Positions 5,946 to 6,420 of a stretch of 6,420 nt of DNA are shown one piece after another; positions within the stretch are counted from its first letter, which is position 1; each line of letters begins with the position of its first letter. The notes beneath the pieces are model-generated. The model made no database searches. It was not told the DNA's origin and was given only the letters and a program-made list of their open reading frames with translations. The DNA is from Synergistes sp. (GTDB lineage: Bacteria > Synergistota > Synergistia > Synergistales > Synergistaceae), in the NCBI GenBank assembly GCA_016288355.1, contig JAEEYY010000183.1:1-6420 (forward strand). Reading direction: 5' to 3'. Made by a program: the position numbers and the translations under genes.

Positions 5946-6420
5946 CTACAGATCCAGCTTAAGATCGTTGCCTTTGATAAGCCCGGCCTTGCGCATGATC
6001 TCGGCAATTATGAGCGTGACGACAGCCGGAAGGATGAAATGCATGAGCGCTATCTGAATGAGAACGCCTGTGGACGCCCCCATCGCCTCTATCGCACCGA
6101 ACTGCCCCACCAGTCCGCTGGTTCCCATGCCGGCGCCTGACGGCACATTGGTCATGCGAAAGACCAGAGTTGAGACCGGCCCTAAAATAAGACTGGCAAG
6201 CGTCGGCGGCACCCATATGACCGGATGCCTGACTATGTTCGGCATCTGAAGCATCGACGTGCCAAGCCCCTGAGAAAGCAGGCCGGAGAGTCCGTTCTCG
6301 CGGAACGACATCACGGCAAAACCTATCATCTGCGTGGAACAGCCTACCGCAGCCGCACCGGCGGCAAGTCCGGAAAGCTTCAGCGCTACGGCGATCGCCG
6401 CGCTTGAGATGGGCAGGGTC
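5946..6420 (-). CDS. PTS sugar transporter subunit IIC, PF13303-type (EIIC_2), C-terminal part
   Basis: C-terminal 157 residues plus TAG stop of a membrane permease that continues past the right edge. The frame stays open to base 6420 beyond the ATG at 6329, so that ATG is internal (upstream residues include TLPISSAAIAVALKLSGLAA). The sequence resembles the PTS_EIIC_2 family, normally about 340-360 residues, so a little under half is visible. Diagnostic features are LGTSMLQMPNIVRHPVIWVPP and, after it, the glycine-rich PSGAGMGTSGLVGQFG encoded at about 6096-6143, followed by long hydrophobic segments and a short charged tail (GNDLKLDL). EIIC proteins move sugars across the inner membrane, coupled to phosphorylation by EIIA/EIIB. 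The substrate of this family is generally not defined and no EIIA or EIIB is in the window. It is convergent with the MATE operon and ends at a clear terminator. Confidence 0.88.
   Translation of the reverse strand, partial: TLPISSAAIAVALKLSGLAAGAAAVGCSTQMIGFAVMSFRENGLSGLLSQGLGTSMLQMPNIVRHPVIWVPPTLASLILGPVSTLVFRMTNVPSGAGMGTSGLVGQFGAIEAMGASTGVLIQIALMHFILPAVVTLIIAEIMRKAGLIKGNDLKLDL

Noticed and set aside
6327..6329. ATG as the start of a small 127-residue protein.
   Set aside because: The frame stays open upstream to the window edge and encodes family-like hydrophobic sequence there. The ATG is internal to a larger EIIC gene.
6225..6407. Short plus-strand frame opposite the PTS gene.
   Set aside because: The minus strand carries a clear EIIC sequence throughout. 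The plus frame is a shadow.

Overview
The window looks like ordinary chromosomal DNA of a moderate-GC bacterium. Genes are tightly packed and the ribosome-binding sites are AGGAGG-type. Isoleucine codon ATA is used often. An amino-acid- or peptide-fermenting anaerobe, such as a Synergistota or Clostridia member, would fit the codon use and the Na+/amino-acid symporter, purine permease, MATE and PTS content. That placement is an impression and not a proof. I see no phage, transposon, CRISPR, rRNA or tRNA signal.

Layout from left to right: (1) positions 1-1179, minus strand, an AGCS-family sodium:amino-acid symporter whose C-terminus is cut by the left edge; (2) 1180-1546, a 367-nt non-coding region holding the symporter's promoter region, a striking spaced inverted repeat and several hairpins; (3) 1547-2851, minus strand, a complete NCS2 (PbuG/AzgA-type) purine permease; (4) 2852-3130, a divergent control region with a possible attenuator towards the permease and a promoter, imperfect palindrome and leader hairpin towards the next genes; (5) about 3131-4510 and 4512-5885, plus strand, two MATE efflux transporters of different subfamilies, separated by one base and clearly one operon; (6) 5874-5917, a strong terminator facing the minus strand and overlapping the end of the second MATE gene; (7) 5946-6420, minus strand, the C-terminal part of a PF13303-type PTS EIIC permease running off the right edge.

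All five genes encode multi-spanning inner-membrane transporters. Their substrate classes (amino acid, purine base, drugs or organic cations, sugar) do not form one pathway. The MATE pair is the only convincing operon. The divergent arrangement puts purine uptake and MATE efflux next to a shared regulatory region, which might allow joint control, but the sequence does not prove it.

I found no previously undescribed system here. The items most worth a second look are regulatory: the 10-bp inverted repeat around the symporter promoter, the alternative pairing in the purine permease leader, and the hairpin and uncertain start of the first MATE gene.
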